NCBI GenBank assembly: GCA_946902985.2
Contig: OX336392.1
Span: 466,824,693 to 466,888,692 of the forward strand
Length of the DNA stretch: 64,000 nucleotides
Direction: 5' to 3'
Source: Meconema thalassinum
Taxonomy: Eukaryota; Arthropoda; Insecta; Orthoptera; Tettigoniidae
Position numbers and translations under genes: made by a program. The notes beneath the pieces were generated by a model that did no database searches, was not told the DNA's origin, and saw only the letters and a program-made list of their open reading frames with translations. This document shows positions 35,106-45,294 of this stretch, piece by piece; position 1 is the first letter of the stretch, and each line of letters starts with the position of its first letter.

Positions 35106-36581
35106 CCCCCCAGGGGCTCACATCTAGTGGGTTGTGGGTTGGCGACCACGGGGCCCCAGCTGCGTCCGGCATTGCTTCCACTTACTTGTGCCGGCTCCTC
35201 TCTTTCTTCTTTCCTGTCGACCTCCCTTGGTCAACTCTTGTTCTCTTCCGACCCCGACGGTATTAGGGTATCCGAGGCCTAGGGAGTCTCTTCCTTTCCC
35301 GCCTTCATTGGCCCTTGTCTCATCTTTTCTGATTCCCTTCTTCTGCGAAGGGTCAGCCTTCTTTTTCTTTTCCTTTTACCTCCTGCCTTGTGCTCAAGGC
35401 CCTTAAGGAGGCAGGGTGTATGTAGCCCCACCACTTCTGGTGCACCGTCGATAATGCTACACCCTCAGGGGCTCACGGCTGGTGAGTTCGGGCGTTGGCG
35501 ACCCCGAGGGATTCCTGAGCTGGGTCCGTTTTCCCCTTTTTGTCCCTTCCCTTTGGGGCGGACCTTCTCCTCTCTCCCCTCTCCTCTCCTCTTTTCCTTC
35601 TATTTCCTTTTCTCTTTAAGATTCCCGCACTGTTTTTGTTACTCGAATCACCGTGTATCTAAATTCCCTTTTACCATTTTTTTTAAGGCATTTTTGATCT
35701 ATGTTGCATTTTGTAAGTCTCTTCGATCTAAATTACATCTTGCGATTGTTTTCAACCTCAATTGCATTTTGTAAAGATTGACAATCTAAATTGCTTTTTA
35801 GTAAGTCTTTCAATGCAGGCGTCCGGGCATTTTAGTGAGTATTTTGAATTTCAATTGCATTTTGTAAGTATTTTCAACCAAAACCGCATTTCGCACGAAT
35901 TTTGAATCTACATTGCATTTTGTTTGGTGGACATTTTGCACATATTTTGATTCTCAATTGCATTTTGTGGGTATTTTGAATCTAAATTACATTTGTCAAG
36001 TATTTTCAATCTAAATTGCTTTTTGTAAGTATTGTCAATCCACATGAGTCGTTTGAATCTACCGTACATTTTGTAAGCATTTTCAATTTCAATTGCATTT
36101 TGTAAGTATTTTGAATTTCAATTGCACTTTGTGAATAATTTGGATTGGAACTGGGATATTTCAATCTGAATTGCATTGTGTATTTTCAATTTCAATTGCA
36201 TTTTGTAAGTATTTTGAACCTCAATTGCATTTTGTGCGTACTTTCGATCTCATTTGCATTTTGTAAGTATTTTGAATTTCAGTTGCATTTTGTAAGTATT
36301 TCGGCGCTACTTTGCATTTTGTACGTATTTTGAATCTAGCCTACGTTTTGTGGGTCTTTTTCAATCTATTCTTTTTGTGCAACTTTTCGTTCTAAATTCC
36401 CTTTTGTAGGACCATATTGTGAGTTGTTTCCAGGTGAGTTCCTTTTTGTACGTATTTTCAGTCTTCGGTAATTTTATTCTGGTTTCCATTTCATTATCAT
36501 TTTCGCTATCACCCAGATCATTAGGGGCCGATAACCTCGATGTTAGGCCCCTTAAAACAACAATTATCATCATCATCATCA
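35106..36581 (+). mobile_element. HTR retroposon, long form (copy 6)
   Basis: 1476 bp flanked by tgtattttctcta (35093-35105 and 36582-36594). The left Ty3 LTR has the empty site near 19204-19216. The 5' 480 bp match the short form; the middle 3' part is replaced by about 800 bp of degenerate repeats. The hairpin loop reads CTCGATG like the LINE. Confidence 0.93.
35640..36460 (+). repeat. Degenerate minisatellite inside the long HTR form
   Basis: Many units of roughly 29-31 bp built on CAATTGCATTTTGTAAGTA and TTTTGAATTT. The same array occurs in the same place in the copies at 54533-56003, 60604-63056 and (minus strand) 48638-49774. It must therefore predate their spread. Confidence 0.85.
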
Positions 36582-36754
36582 TGTATTTTCTCTAGGGTTT
36601 TTTATAGCTTAAACTCCTTCAAAAGATCTCGTGTTCGTTCCTTGCTGGAATCTATATTCTGAGCTCATCTATCTCTGAGATCCACGTTCGACACCAGTCA
36701 CACCGTTGGGTTCAATACATACATACATACATACATACAAACTTTCACTTTTAT

Positions 36755-37093
36755 ATTTATTATATATATAATTCTTCGACACGTGTGTATGTCACTGTAC
36801 TCCTCCTAAACGACTGGACCGATTTTGATGAAATTTGGTATGTACATAAGGGTGGGTCCATGTATGGTTTAGATTCACAATTTGACCCGGTAGGTGGAAT
36901 GAACACAATTTTAGAACCACAATTTACACACAATTTTAGAACCACGATATATAGTCAAAAACAGTCGTCATGGAAACCACTAGCCTTGGCCAAGACCGAC
37001 TACAATAAATCAGACCGCAATGCCACTATCGATACCGTAGAGCATGGCGGAAATCGTAGGGGATTGTTTACATTTGGTGATCCAACATTTTAG
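36755..37093 (+). repeat. Helentron/CTAGCTGA-type repeat fragment
   Basis: Contains GTGTATGTCACTGTACTCC and ACTGGACCGATTTTGATG, a phrase common to such arthropod repeats. About 100 bp (36960-37055) match, inverted, the region 45320-45430. The left side is a catac-type microsatellite at 36715-36740. A short open frame runs across it but is repeat-derived. Confidence 0.55.
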
Positions 37094-37222
37094 TTTGTCT
37101 GCTGCCAGAATTTCGTTCAAATGTCGCATATCTCAAGTGATTTCGTGCTGTTATTTATTGTAATAGTGTACCTTAAGTAGTGTAGTGCACTGTGAATAAA
37201 TATAAATTCCGGTGATAGCTAA

Positions 37223-37366
37223 TGTGAGAATTATTGTCTGTTCATTGTTATTGTCTGTGAACCCGGCTGTAAATTTAATACTGCTGCAGATACTTCATTT
37301 TTTAAATTTCCTAAAGAGAGAGAGAAGTGGATAAGAAATATTCTCCGGGATAATTTTCGAAGTTAA
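37223..37366 (+). pseudogene. N-terminal half of a THAP zinc-finger domain
   Basis: The frame codes CEPGCKFN (first two zinc Cys), then SFFKFPKEREKWIRNILRD, the usual FP and W spacing of THAP domains. A stop at 37364-37366 comes before the C-x2-H half. There is no ATG in the open stretch. THAP domains bind DNA in P-element and ISL2EU-type transposases. This may be the first coding exon or a remnant of one. It is too short to name the family. Confidence 0.6.
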
Positions 37367-39538
37367 AACAGTTGTATGTTGTGGTTAGGAAAATTCCCTA
37401 ATAACCCCCTGATGCCATTCCAGTAGGTGGTGTTGGCCATTCCGACAATTTTCACAAATCAACCGTCCTACCACACAACTCCTGTTTGTTAGAGTAGATG
37501 ATGGTAGTTTTAATGACATACCATGAGTGTCAGTGTGTTCTAAAGTGCCAAGTTCTTTAAGTGTAATGTATTCTATAAGAATCGTGAATCAAGAATCTTT
37601 GTGTGCTTGTGGGCAAATTGAATTGAATACTGCAGTCTTATGGAAGCAGTGATTTAAAATGCGACAGGTATGTAAATAGAATTACTGTTAGTATCACAAG
37701 CTAGTGGACCTGGGGCGTTAACCCCAGATTAGGTTCGTTTTTGTATATAACACATTAATAAGATAGAATTTATGTCCGTTACTAGGTTAGGTAGGCCTAC
37801 TGCCTGGCCGAGAATTACTGTTAGTACCACAGGCAAGGGGGTCTCGGGCGTTAGCCGCTGGTTAGGTTTGTTTTTGTATGTAAAACATTACCTAATAAGA
37901 TAGAATTTATGTCAGCTACTAGGTTAGGTTTATATATATAAAGCCTTCAAGAATCAACTGATTTGCCTTCCGTTGGAATTCTATACACATCGAATTTGAA
38001 GAATGACAAGTTGATAATACAGTAAATTTTCATTTTAAAGAGTTTGTAACGGTCAATTTAGTGTTATTGGCAAATGCTATTTGAAATAAAGAACAAAATG
38101 ATAGTACCTGTGCGCCATCTGTTGGAGCTAGTTCAGGATGCCCCTATCCTATACAAACAGATAGAAGCGAGTGCGCTCTAATAGCTCTCTCCGCTCAAAA
38201 CAAACAACACACGACCGTGTTTACGGTATACGTAGGGTTGGCAATATCTTATTTGTCAAATAAACCACGCCTACAATGGCCGACACAACTGACATTTCAC
38301 TATATAGGCCCAAGTCGTGTTATAAATTGGGATGGTGGGTGGGTTATAGACAGCGGAGGAGACAACATCTATTAACAGATCACTGTTGTTAAAAAAAAAG
38401 GCAGTCATCGGAACGCGTTAGGCTGTAACCATTGTCAAAAACCATTGGATTGGACAAATCGAAGGTTAGAATGGTCTGGTGCAGTTACCGCTTTGACCGC
38501 TCGCAGCTATTGGGGCAGGTTGACACAAAACCATTGATCTGGACGTGTTAGGCTGTAACCATTGGATTGGACAAAACGGAGGTTAGAATGGTCGGGTGTT
38601 GGTGCGGTATAGTACCAAAACGGTGAGGTTGGCAGTACTGTTCTGATGATGGTTGATGTGAATAATGGCATCCACAGCTGGAAATTCGTCTATAGCCTGT
38701 AATAATAAGGGATTATTGCAGCCATTGGCTATGCATATAATGAATAAAATCTAAAATCATACAGTTAACTAATTGTTATTCCCTAGGAATATCAAAGATT
38801 CATGTGTTAATGTGCAGAATATAGCGTGGGATCTTCCACATTGTTCTCCACAGCGCTCACACAAACATTCGTCACACGGATGATGGAACTTTTCGGTGCG
38901 ACACAGTTTATAACGGAATCCATGTATGGCAACGCGCGTGAGAATATGTCTCAACCATTGAACTGGAATGCCGACTGTATGGGAGGAAAATGCGGTTTGT
39001 TGGTGCGACTAGTTACTCCTGGTAGTGCATGTCAAGGAGGAGAATTTGACGTATACGAACGAAAGGATGATGTACGTACGACGAGATACAAGTAAAAGAG
39101 GTACTTTTGAACATTTAGGCGAACGGTAAACTAAACGGGACTTAACGCCGAAATACATATTTCAAAACATCATGTAGTAATTTGATACTTAAAATGGCTA
39201 GGAATATACGCCAACATAAAATATTATATTACAGCCTGATTGTTCATCATTTTATCCTTAGATCAAAGGCAGCATACCCAATAGCTATAGGCCTACTGTC
39301 AAAAAAATACCAGCCGCACGTACATTAAAATAAAATAAAAATAAGGTTAGGCTGGGAATGACTAAGAATAAAGAAAAAAAAAATATGTTAATTGGTATTC
39401 AACATTTTTATTAACTCAAAGGCAGCATTCATATGTGTGTGAATATGCATAAGCCCACAACTAAGCAATTAAATAGATTCTTAGTGAACAAAAATACATA
39501 GCCTACTTTATTTATACAAAACACTCACATGTTCAGTA
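37367..39538. repeat. Non-coding interval with local direct repeats
   Basis: A unit of about 115 bp is repeated with a period near 133 bp (37677-37790 and 37810-37929). Around 38410-38620 a phrase gttaggctgtaaccattg...ggttagaatggtc occurs twice. A block at 38327-38390 recurs at 43850-43910, and a block at 38998-39030 recurs at 41222-41255. Short open frames around 38770-39095 have no recognisable domain. Confidence 0.5.
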
Positions 39539-39548
39539 TTCTTCAAAG

Positions 39549-39811
39549 TAATGGGGCGTGGTGGCGCAGCGGTCAAGCTATTCGCCTCTCACCAAGGTGG
39601 ACCAGGTTTGATTCACGGTCATTGCAAGTGAGATTTTTGAAGTGAAATGAGGGGCCGATAACCTAGATGTTAGGCCCCTTAAAACAACAATTATCATCAT
39701 CATCATCATGAAGTGAAATGCCATGACCTGTGGATCGGATTCCACGTAAAATGGAGGTCCCTTGGCTCATGATCACAAGATTAACGGTCACGTAAAACCA
39801 CAAGCTTCTTT
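39549..39811 (+). mobile_element. tRNA-derived SINE, split by a 59-bp HTR fragment
   Basis: Same family as 23973-24130: GGGGCGTGGTGGCGCAGC head, B-box-like GGTTTGATTCACGG, and body ending CACAAGCTTC. TSD ttcttcaaag at 39539-39548 and 39812-39821. Position 39650-39708 is a later insertion. Confidence 0.85.
39650..39708 (+). mobile_element. Minimal 59-bp HTR/LINE 3' end (copy 7)
   Basis: Only the hairpin, the AAAACAACAATT spacer and the ATC tail, flanked by a 12-bp TSD tgaagtgaaatg (39638-39649 and 39709-39720). This is an extreme 5' truncation. It could come from an HTR or from the LINE itself, since the ends are shared; the loop has CTAGATG, the usual HTR form. Confidence 0.93.
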
Positions 39812-39821
39812 TTCTTCAAAG

Positions 39822-40348
39822 CAGGTCGAAACTTACAGCAAACGAACAGGTCCTGCAGGGAAAGATCCCTCAAGCCGAATTATTTTTATCGTCTCCAAGA
39901 CTGACATCCTAAAAGTATACTGGAAAATGTGAAATGTTATGCCTATGCTGATGAAGAAAGTAACAGTAAATATTAGGCTACTTGTCGTTCAATAACTCTC
40001 GGTCTTTTCTTGGGTGGCTGTGGGAAATTGCAAATTGCAGGTACCGCATCGCATCATCTTTAAGCAGTGGTTTGTTTCTATTTGAATGAAACAAGTAGCA
40101 TGTTTATAAAAGTGTTCACAGCTATAACCCATTTCTTTAATAGGCCTACATCTGGGCGTTTCCATGGAAATCTGTAACATAAGCGTAGGTTATAATTCTG
40201 TGACTAATGACTTACAACCTACAATAGGGCCTACGTGTATTTGTCATGTGCTATTTAGGCCTATGTCAAAAATTGATGTAAGACGTATCCATAAACGCAG
40301 AATAGGCTACTTCATTACAAATCTCAATTCTAAAATAAAGTAGACCGT
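39822..40348. other. Non-coding interval, nothing recognised
   Basis: AT-rich, with no supported frame or repeat structure. Confidence 0.45.
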
Positions 40349-40362
40349 AAACCTACCGTATT

Positions 40363-41093
40363 CCCCCAGGGGTTCACATCTTGTGGGCGTGGGTTGGCGA
40401 CCACGGGGCCCCAGCTGAGTCCGGCATTGCTTCCACTTACTAGTGCCGGGCTCCTCTCTGTCTTCTTTCCTGTCGACCTCACTTGGTCAACTCTTGTTCT
40501 CTTCTGACCCCGACGGTATTAGGGTATCCGAGGCCTAGGGAGTCTCTTCCTTTCCCGCCTTAATTGGCCCTTGTCTCATCTTTTCTGATACCCTCCTTCT
40601 GAGAGGGGTCAGCCTTCTTTTTCTCCTCCTTTTACCTCCTGCCTTGTGCTCTAGGCCCTTAAGGAGGCCGGGTGTATGTAGCCCCACCACTTCTGGTGCA
40701 CCCTAGATAATGCTACACCCTCAGGGGCTCACGGCTGGTGAGTTCGGGAGTTGGCGACCCCGAGGGATTCCTGAGCTGGGTCCGTTTTCCCCTTTTGTCC
40801 CTTACCTTTGGGGCGGACCCTCTCCTCTTTCACTTTCCTATCTGCCTTTCAAGGCTCTCCTTCCTTCCAAGTCCCTCAATCCGCCTTCTCCGAGGGTTGA
40901 GGGCATTTCTTTTCCTTCTGTCCTTTTATTTGCCTTATTCTCCTTTATTTTTCCATTTCTTCTTCTAGTATGTAGGTTATTAGTTAGTTTTAGTTTTTAA
41001 GTTCGCTTTCCATTTTCATTTTCACGATCACCCAAACCATCAGGGGCCGATAACCTAGATGTTAGGCCCCTTAAAATAACAATTATCATCATC
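40363..41093 (+). mobile_element. HTR retroposon, short form (copy 8)
   Basis: Flanked by aaacctaccgtatt (40349-40362 and 41094-41107). The tail spacer reads AAAATAAC here. Full-length dimer. Confidence 0.93.
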
Positions 41094-41979
41094 AAACCTA
41101 CCGTATTATTGGAAAATACCATGCATATAACGTTGCACAGAGGTACGTACGATCAAATATATGAAAATAATCACGACATATCAGCTGACTTGCAACCTAG
41201 AGTTAAATGGTGAGACAGTTTTTGGTGGGACTAGTTACGCCTGGTAGTGCACCAGGAAGCAGTTTTCAGCGAGGATTACCATGGGAGGAGTTGTTCCAGT
41301 AGTACCTGCAATTCAATGGTCTCAGCTCGTACCCCCCACTCTTCCAATCGTCAAAAATCATAGCGTCCGTGGCGCAAAAATCCTACCAAATGTCCTTTGA
41401 CCCTAGTGTGTCCATGAGTTTTACATATCCTGAAGTAGAAGGTAGCAACATTTGAAGTCGGAGTTCTTCTACATTATAAACCTCGCAAGTCACCTCTTAC
41501 ACCGGTCTTGAAGGTGTATACTTTGATACACCAGAGGCCTTCTTTATGTAAGTTGCCTTCAGTTGCTCCATATTGTTCCAAATACTTCATATTTAAATGT
41601 GTCCAAATGCTCTCCAGTCCATAAGTCACAATACGGGTAACTTTTAACCGCAAAAGTTTTAAGGCTGTTTTTATAGATAGCTTAGTCAAATGTTTTATGT
41701 CGTTGAGGACTTTGGTAGCGACGCTGGGTCTATCCTTGATGTGCAGTGTGAAAACGTTGCCAGTTGACTGTAATGTAGGACCTAAGTAGGACTACTTGTG
41801 TAAGGTTTTCCTGCAATGTGAGAAAGATCTGGCTCTCCCCCCTTTCCTAAAGGTCATAGATTTAGTCTTGTTTCTGTTCAACCTAAGGTCATTGTGTAAC
41901 GCCCATCATTCTAAAGCGTCGAGAGCAGATTGTGATTCGACCTGTGAACTTGAAGCGAGCACCATGTCATCTGCATATA

Positions 41980-43444
41980 CACACATCAAAAAAAGTTTTG
42001 CATCACCTCGGTTCCAAGAGTTCCGGAACCTTTAAATACAAAGGGAATAGAGATCAACACAAACAACATTTCAGCTCGTTTTATTGCTCATGAGACCCAC
42101 ACATTGCATGTTGTACCATCATACAGCTAGACTTTCAGCATTTGTGGTCCAGATTGCAGTACACACCACTACCTCTAATACCCAGTAGCACGTCCTCTTG
42201 CATTGATGCATGCCTGTATTCGTCGTGGCATACTATCCACAAGTTCATCAAGACACTGTTGGTCCACATTGTCCCACTCCTCAACGACAATTCGGCGTAA
42301 ATCTCTCAGAGTGGTTGGTGGGTCAAGACGTCCATAAACAGCCCTTTTCAACATATCCCAGGCATGTTCGATAGGGTTCATGTCTGGCGAACATGCTGGC
42401 CACTGTAGTCGAGCGATGTCGTTATCTTGAAGGAACGCATTCACAAGATGTGCACGATGAGGTCGAGAATTGTCGTCCATGAAGACAAATGCCTCTCCAA
42501 TATTCTGCCGATATGGGTGCACTATGGGTCGGAGGATGTCATTCAGGTATCGTAAAGCCGTTTCGGAGCCTTCCATGACCACCAGTGGCGTACGTCGGCC
42601 CCACATAATGCCACCCCAAAACATCAGGGAACCACCACCTTGCTGCACTCGCTGGACAGTGTGTCTAAGACGTTCAGCCTGACCAGGGTGCCTCCAAACA
42701 CGTCTCCGACGATTGTCTGGTTGAAGGCATATGCGACACTCATCGGTGAAGAGAACGTGATGCCAATTCTGTGGGGTCCATTCAGCATGTTGTTGGGCCC
42801 ATCTGTACCGCGCTGCATGGTGTCGGGGTTGCAAAGCTGGACCTCGGCATGGACGTCGGGAGTGAAGTTGCGCATCATGCAGCCTATTGCGCACAGTTTG
42901 AGTTGAAACACGACGTCCTGTGGCTGAACGAAACGCATTATTCAACATGGTGGCATTGCTGTCAGGGTTCCTCCGAGCGGCAATCCGTAAGTAGCGGTCA
43001 TCCACTACAGTAGTAGCCCTTGGGCGGCCTGAGCGAGGCCTGTCATCGACAGTTCCTGTATCTCTGTACCTCCTCCATGTCCGAACAACATCGCTTTGGT
43101 TCACTCTGAGACGCCTGGAAACTTCCCTTGTTGAGAGCCCTTCTTGACACAAAGTAACAATGCGGACGCGATCGAACTGCGGTATTGACCTTCTAAGCAT
43201 GGTAGAACTACAGACAACATGAGCAGCGTACCTTCGTCCTGGTGGAATGACTGGAACTGATCGGCTGTCGTACCCCCTCCGTCTAATAGGCCCTGCTCAT
43301 GCATGGTTGTTTACATCTTTGAGCAGTTTTAGTGACATTTATGAACAGTCAAAGGGACTGTATCTTTGATACAATATACACAGTCAACGTCTATATGCCG
43401 GAGATCTGGGAACCGAGGTGATGCAAAACTTTTTTTGATGTGTG
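41980..43444 (-). mobile_element. Tc1-family DNA transposon, apparently complete
   Basis: 1465 bp with terminal inverted repeats starting CACACATCAAAAAAAG (perfect for about 36 bp). A TA target duplication lies at 41978-41979 and 43445-43446. One uninterrupted transposase gene lies inside. The near-perfect TIRs and intact gene suggest a recent insertion. Confidence 0.93.
42175..43200 (-). CDS. Tc1-like transposase, DD34E, intact
   Basis: A 341-residue cut-and-paste transposase, the usual length for Tc1. The N-terminal paired-like helix-turn-helix region starts MLRRSIPQFDRVRIVTLCQ and includes STREVSRRL. A GRPR hook (RSGRPRATT) joins the second DNA-binding helix. The catalytic residues are in FTDECRI (Asp), FMDDNSRPH (Asp) and CSPDMNPIEHAWD (Glu), with 34 residues between the last two. 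No stop or frameshift interrupts it. It would bind the terminal repeats in the nucleus and excise the element. The ATG at 43200 is in the normal position for the family. Confidence 0.93.
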   Translation of the reverse strand: MLRRSIPQFDRVRIVTLCQEGLSTREVSRRLRVNQSDVVRTWRRYRDTGTVDDRPRSGRPRATTVVDDRYLRIAARRNPDSNATMLNNAFRSATGRRVSTQTVRNRLHDAQLHSRRPCRGPALQPRHHAARYRWAQQHAEWTPQNWHHVLFTDECRICLQPDNRRRRVWRHPGQAERLRHTVQRVQQGGGSLMFWGGIMWGRRTPLVVMEGSETALRYLNDILRPIVHPYRQNIGEAFVFMDDNSRPHRAHLVNAFLQDNDIARLQWPACSPDMNPIEHAWDMLKRAVYGRLDPPTTLRDLRRIVVEEWDNVDQQCLDELVDSMPRRIQACINARGRATGY

Positions 43445-44009
43445 TATAAATGAGATTACCCTCTCTGATAATATATCTGTGATATTATCTGCCATAGCAG
43501 TGATAAATAACAGACGGCTTTATGGGTCTCCTTGCAGCACGCCTGTAGTCTGCTCTATTGGGCTTGATGTTGTAATGCCATCGTTAATGACTATATTGTT
43601 TGAGCCTAAAATACTTTTGACAAGACGTTTCGTGTAGCTGTTAAGTTACCTCTCAATAGTCTGTCTAGTTTTTCCAATATTTTCTTCCTGCTAATCGAGT
43701 CAAAAGCTTTAGAGAAGTCAATGAATATGGATTGTAACTTTCCCTTCGGTACTGACAGGGTAGACGCAATCTCAGTTTGAAGACCTAGAATTGCCTGGAT
43801 TGTGCATCTTCCTCTCCTGAAGCCACATTGTGAGTCGCAATGCTATTTGGGATGGCTGGGTAGGTTACATACAGAGGAGGAGGAAGCATCTATTAAAACA
43901 TCATTCCCTGATTTATTTCTCGTTGTTTGATAAGGTATTTTGGCTAATTCATGTAGTATAGAGAATATTATCGCTCGTTCTACTTTCATTCAGTGCTACC
44001 ATTCTGTTT

Positions 44010-44890
44010 TAGACCACCTCGTTGTGTAGTGCCTAGCGTTCTTGGCTGTCGACCCGGAGGTCCGGGTTTGATTCTCCAGTTCTGCCAAGAAATTTAATTC
44101 TCAAGTGAGGGCTGGGACGGGGTGCACTCAGCCTCTTGAAGCAACTTAGTAGAGGAGGGTTCAATTCCCACCTCAGTCATCCTGGAAGACCCCGACGGTA
44201 TTAGGGTATCCGAAGCCTAGGGAGTCTCTTCCTTTCCCGCCTTAATTGGCCCTTGTCTCATCTTTTCTGATTCCCTCCTTCTGCGAGGGGTCAGCCTTCT
44301 TTTTCTTTACATGTTATCTCCTGCCTTCTGCTTAAGGCCCTCAAGGAGGCCGGGTGTATGTAGCCCCACCACTTTTGGTGCACCCTAGATAATGCTACAC
44401 CCTCAGGGGCTCACGGCTGGTGAGTTCGGGAGTTGGCGACCCCGAGGGATTCCTGAGCTGGGTCCGTTTTCCCCGTTTGTCCCTTACCTTTGGGGCGGAC
44501 CCTCTCCTCTTTCACTTTCCTATCTGCCTTTCATGGCTCTCCTTCCTTCCAAGTCCTTCAATCCTCCTTCTTCGAGGGTTGTGGGCATTTATTTTCCTCC
44601 TGTCCTTTATTTGCCTTATTCTCCTTTAGTTTTCCATTTCTTCTTCTAGTATGTAGGTTAGTAGTTAGTTGTAGTTTTAAGTTCGCTCTTCATTTTCTTC
44701 TTCACGATCACCCAAACCATCAGGCGCCGATAACCTAGATGTTAGGCTCCTTAAAACAACAATTATTATCATCATCATCATCATCCTGGAAGTGGTTTTC
44801 CATGGTTTCCCCACTTCTAATCCAGGCGAATGCCAGGATGGTTCCTAACTTAAGGCCATGGCCGCTTCCTTCCCATTACAATCCCCAATT
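44010..44890 (+). mobile_element. Second type of tRNA-derived SINE, split by an HTR copy
   Basis: Starts ACCACCTCGTTGTGTAGTGCC with a B-box-like GGTCCGGGTTTGATTC. A second region follows around GGTTCAATTCCCACCTCAG, then TGGTTTTCCATGG and GGCCATGGCCGCTTCC. This body wording is typical of a widespread insect SINE. The HTR insertion is at 44189-44780. Confidence 0.75.
44189..44780 (+). mobile_element. HTR retroposon, short form, 5' truncated (copy 9)
   Basis: 592 bp, starting at ACCCCGACGGTATTAGG inside unit A. Flanked by tcatcctggaag (44177-44188 and 44781-44792). Hairpin slightly changed (AGGCGCC, AGGCTCC), ATC tail present. Confidence 0.92.
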
Positions 44891-45294
44891 TACAAACACA
44901 CTAGTTCAGCCATAACAATAACACAGGTTATCACACAAATTTCACACACAAATACATGGGGCTACAAGACCACGATGTCGTAGCCCCTAATATAAGCAAC
45001 AACCATTTATATTTGCTTAGGCCCTTCATGGGCTGTATAGTGTCAGGGGTTGACTTTGTTGTTGGTTGACTATTCTTGTAGTTCCATTTAGAAGTATTTG
45101 CATTTTTTTTAACATTATGTCTTACCTCTGCTTTATTTATGTCTGTATTTTTAGCTACTGTCTGTTCGCGTTGCTTGTAGCGAAGTACGTCAAGGTTTCA
45201 TATTGAATTTGTGCCTTATTACATAAAAACCTGTAATTTCTGGTAGAATTTAATCAATTATGCGAATGTTTGTCTTCGAATTTGCCGCTATTTC
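44891..45294. other. Non-coding interval
   Basis: Between a SINE and the tandem-array element. There is no supported gene. Part of it may belong to either neighbour. Confidence 0.4.

Larger units (their letters stand above)
9064..36714 (-). mobile_element. Ty3/gypsy LTR retrotransposon with multiple nested insertions
   Basis: Two near-identical direct repeats enclose gag and pol in gag-pol order on the minus strand. Read on that strand the LTR starts TGAACCC. The left LTR is preceded by a purine-rich tract (plus strand tattccccttgc, 22180-22191), as expected of a polypurine primer site. With inserts and duplicated target sites removed the LTRs are 2626 and 2622 bp, and the whole element would be about 13 kb. 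No env-like frame was seen. A host target duplication is not clear: the right flank is an ATAC microsatellite. A primer-binding site starting TGG was not found next to the right LTR. Confidence 0.85.
32604..36714 (-). repeat. Right (5') LTR of the Ty3 element, with one insertion
   Basis: Native pieces are 32604-35105 and 36595-36714. It keeps empty sites for the four insertions of the left LTR (33406, 33577, 34880 and 36652). The plus-strand right end is GTTGGGTTCA at 36714. Compared with the left LTR it has a 6-bp deletion near 36700. Confidence 0.85.
41474..43850 (-). pseudogene. LINE reverse transcriptase fragment, split at its catalytic motif by a Tc1 element
   Basis: Minus-strand RT. 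The right piece (43446-43850) has QCGFRRGRCTIQA and FIDFSKAFDSI, followed by decayed codons. The left piece (41474-41977) starts at the YADD motif (YADDMVLAS), runs into LRLNRNKTKSM and a thumb-like region, then stops. The Tc1 transposon entered at the TA just upstream of the YADD codons. Stops within both pieces (for example after ALDALE) show decay. Clade not determined. Confidence 0.8.

Noticed and set aside
36145..36333. Open frames in the AT-rich minisatellite of long HTR copies
   Set aside because: Repetitive translations of the ~30-bp unit, not conserved between copies.
9064..36714. Segmental duplication instead of an LTR pair for the 2.6-kb direct repeats
   Set aside because: The repeats exactly flank gag-pol, start TG on the coding strand, and the left one abuts a purine-rich tract. 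LTRs explain this better.
38769..39095. Overlapping short frames, one with a Cys-rich stretch on the minus strand
   Set aside because: No complete zinc-finger spacing, no start or partner exon, and nearby blocks recur elsewhere as repeats.
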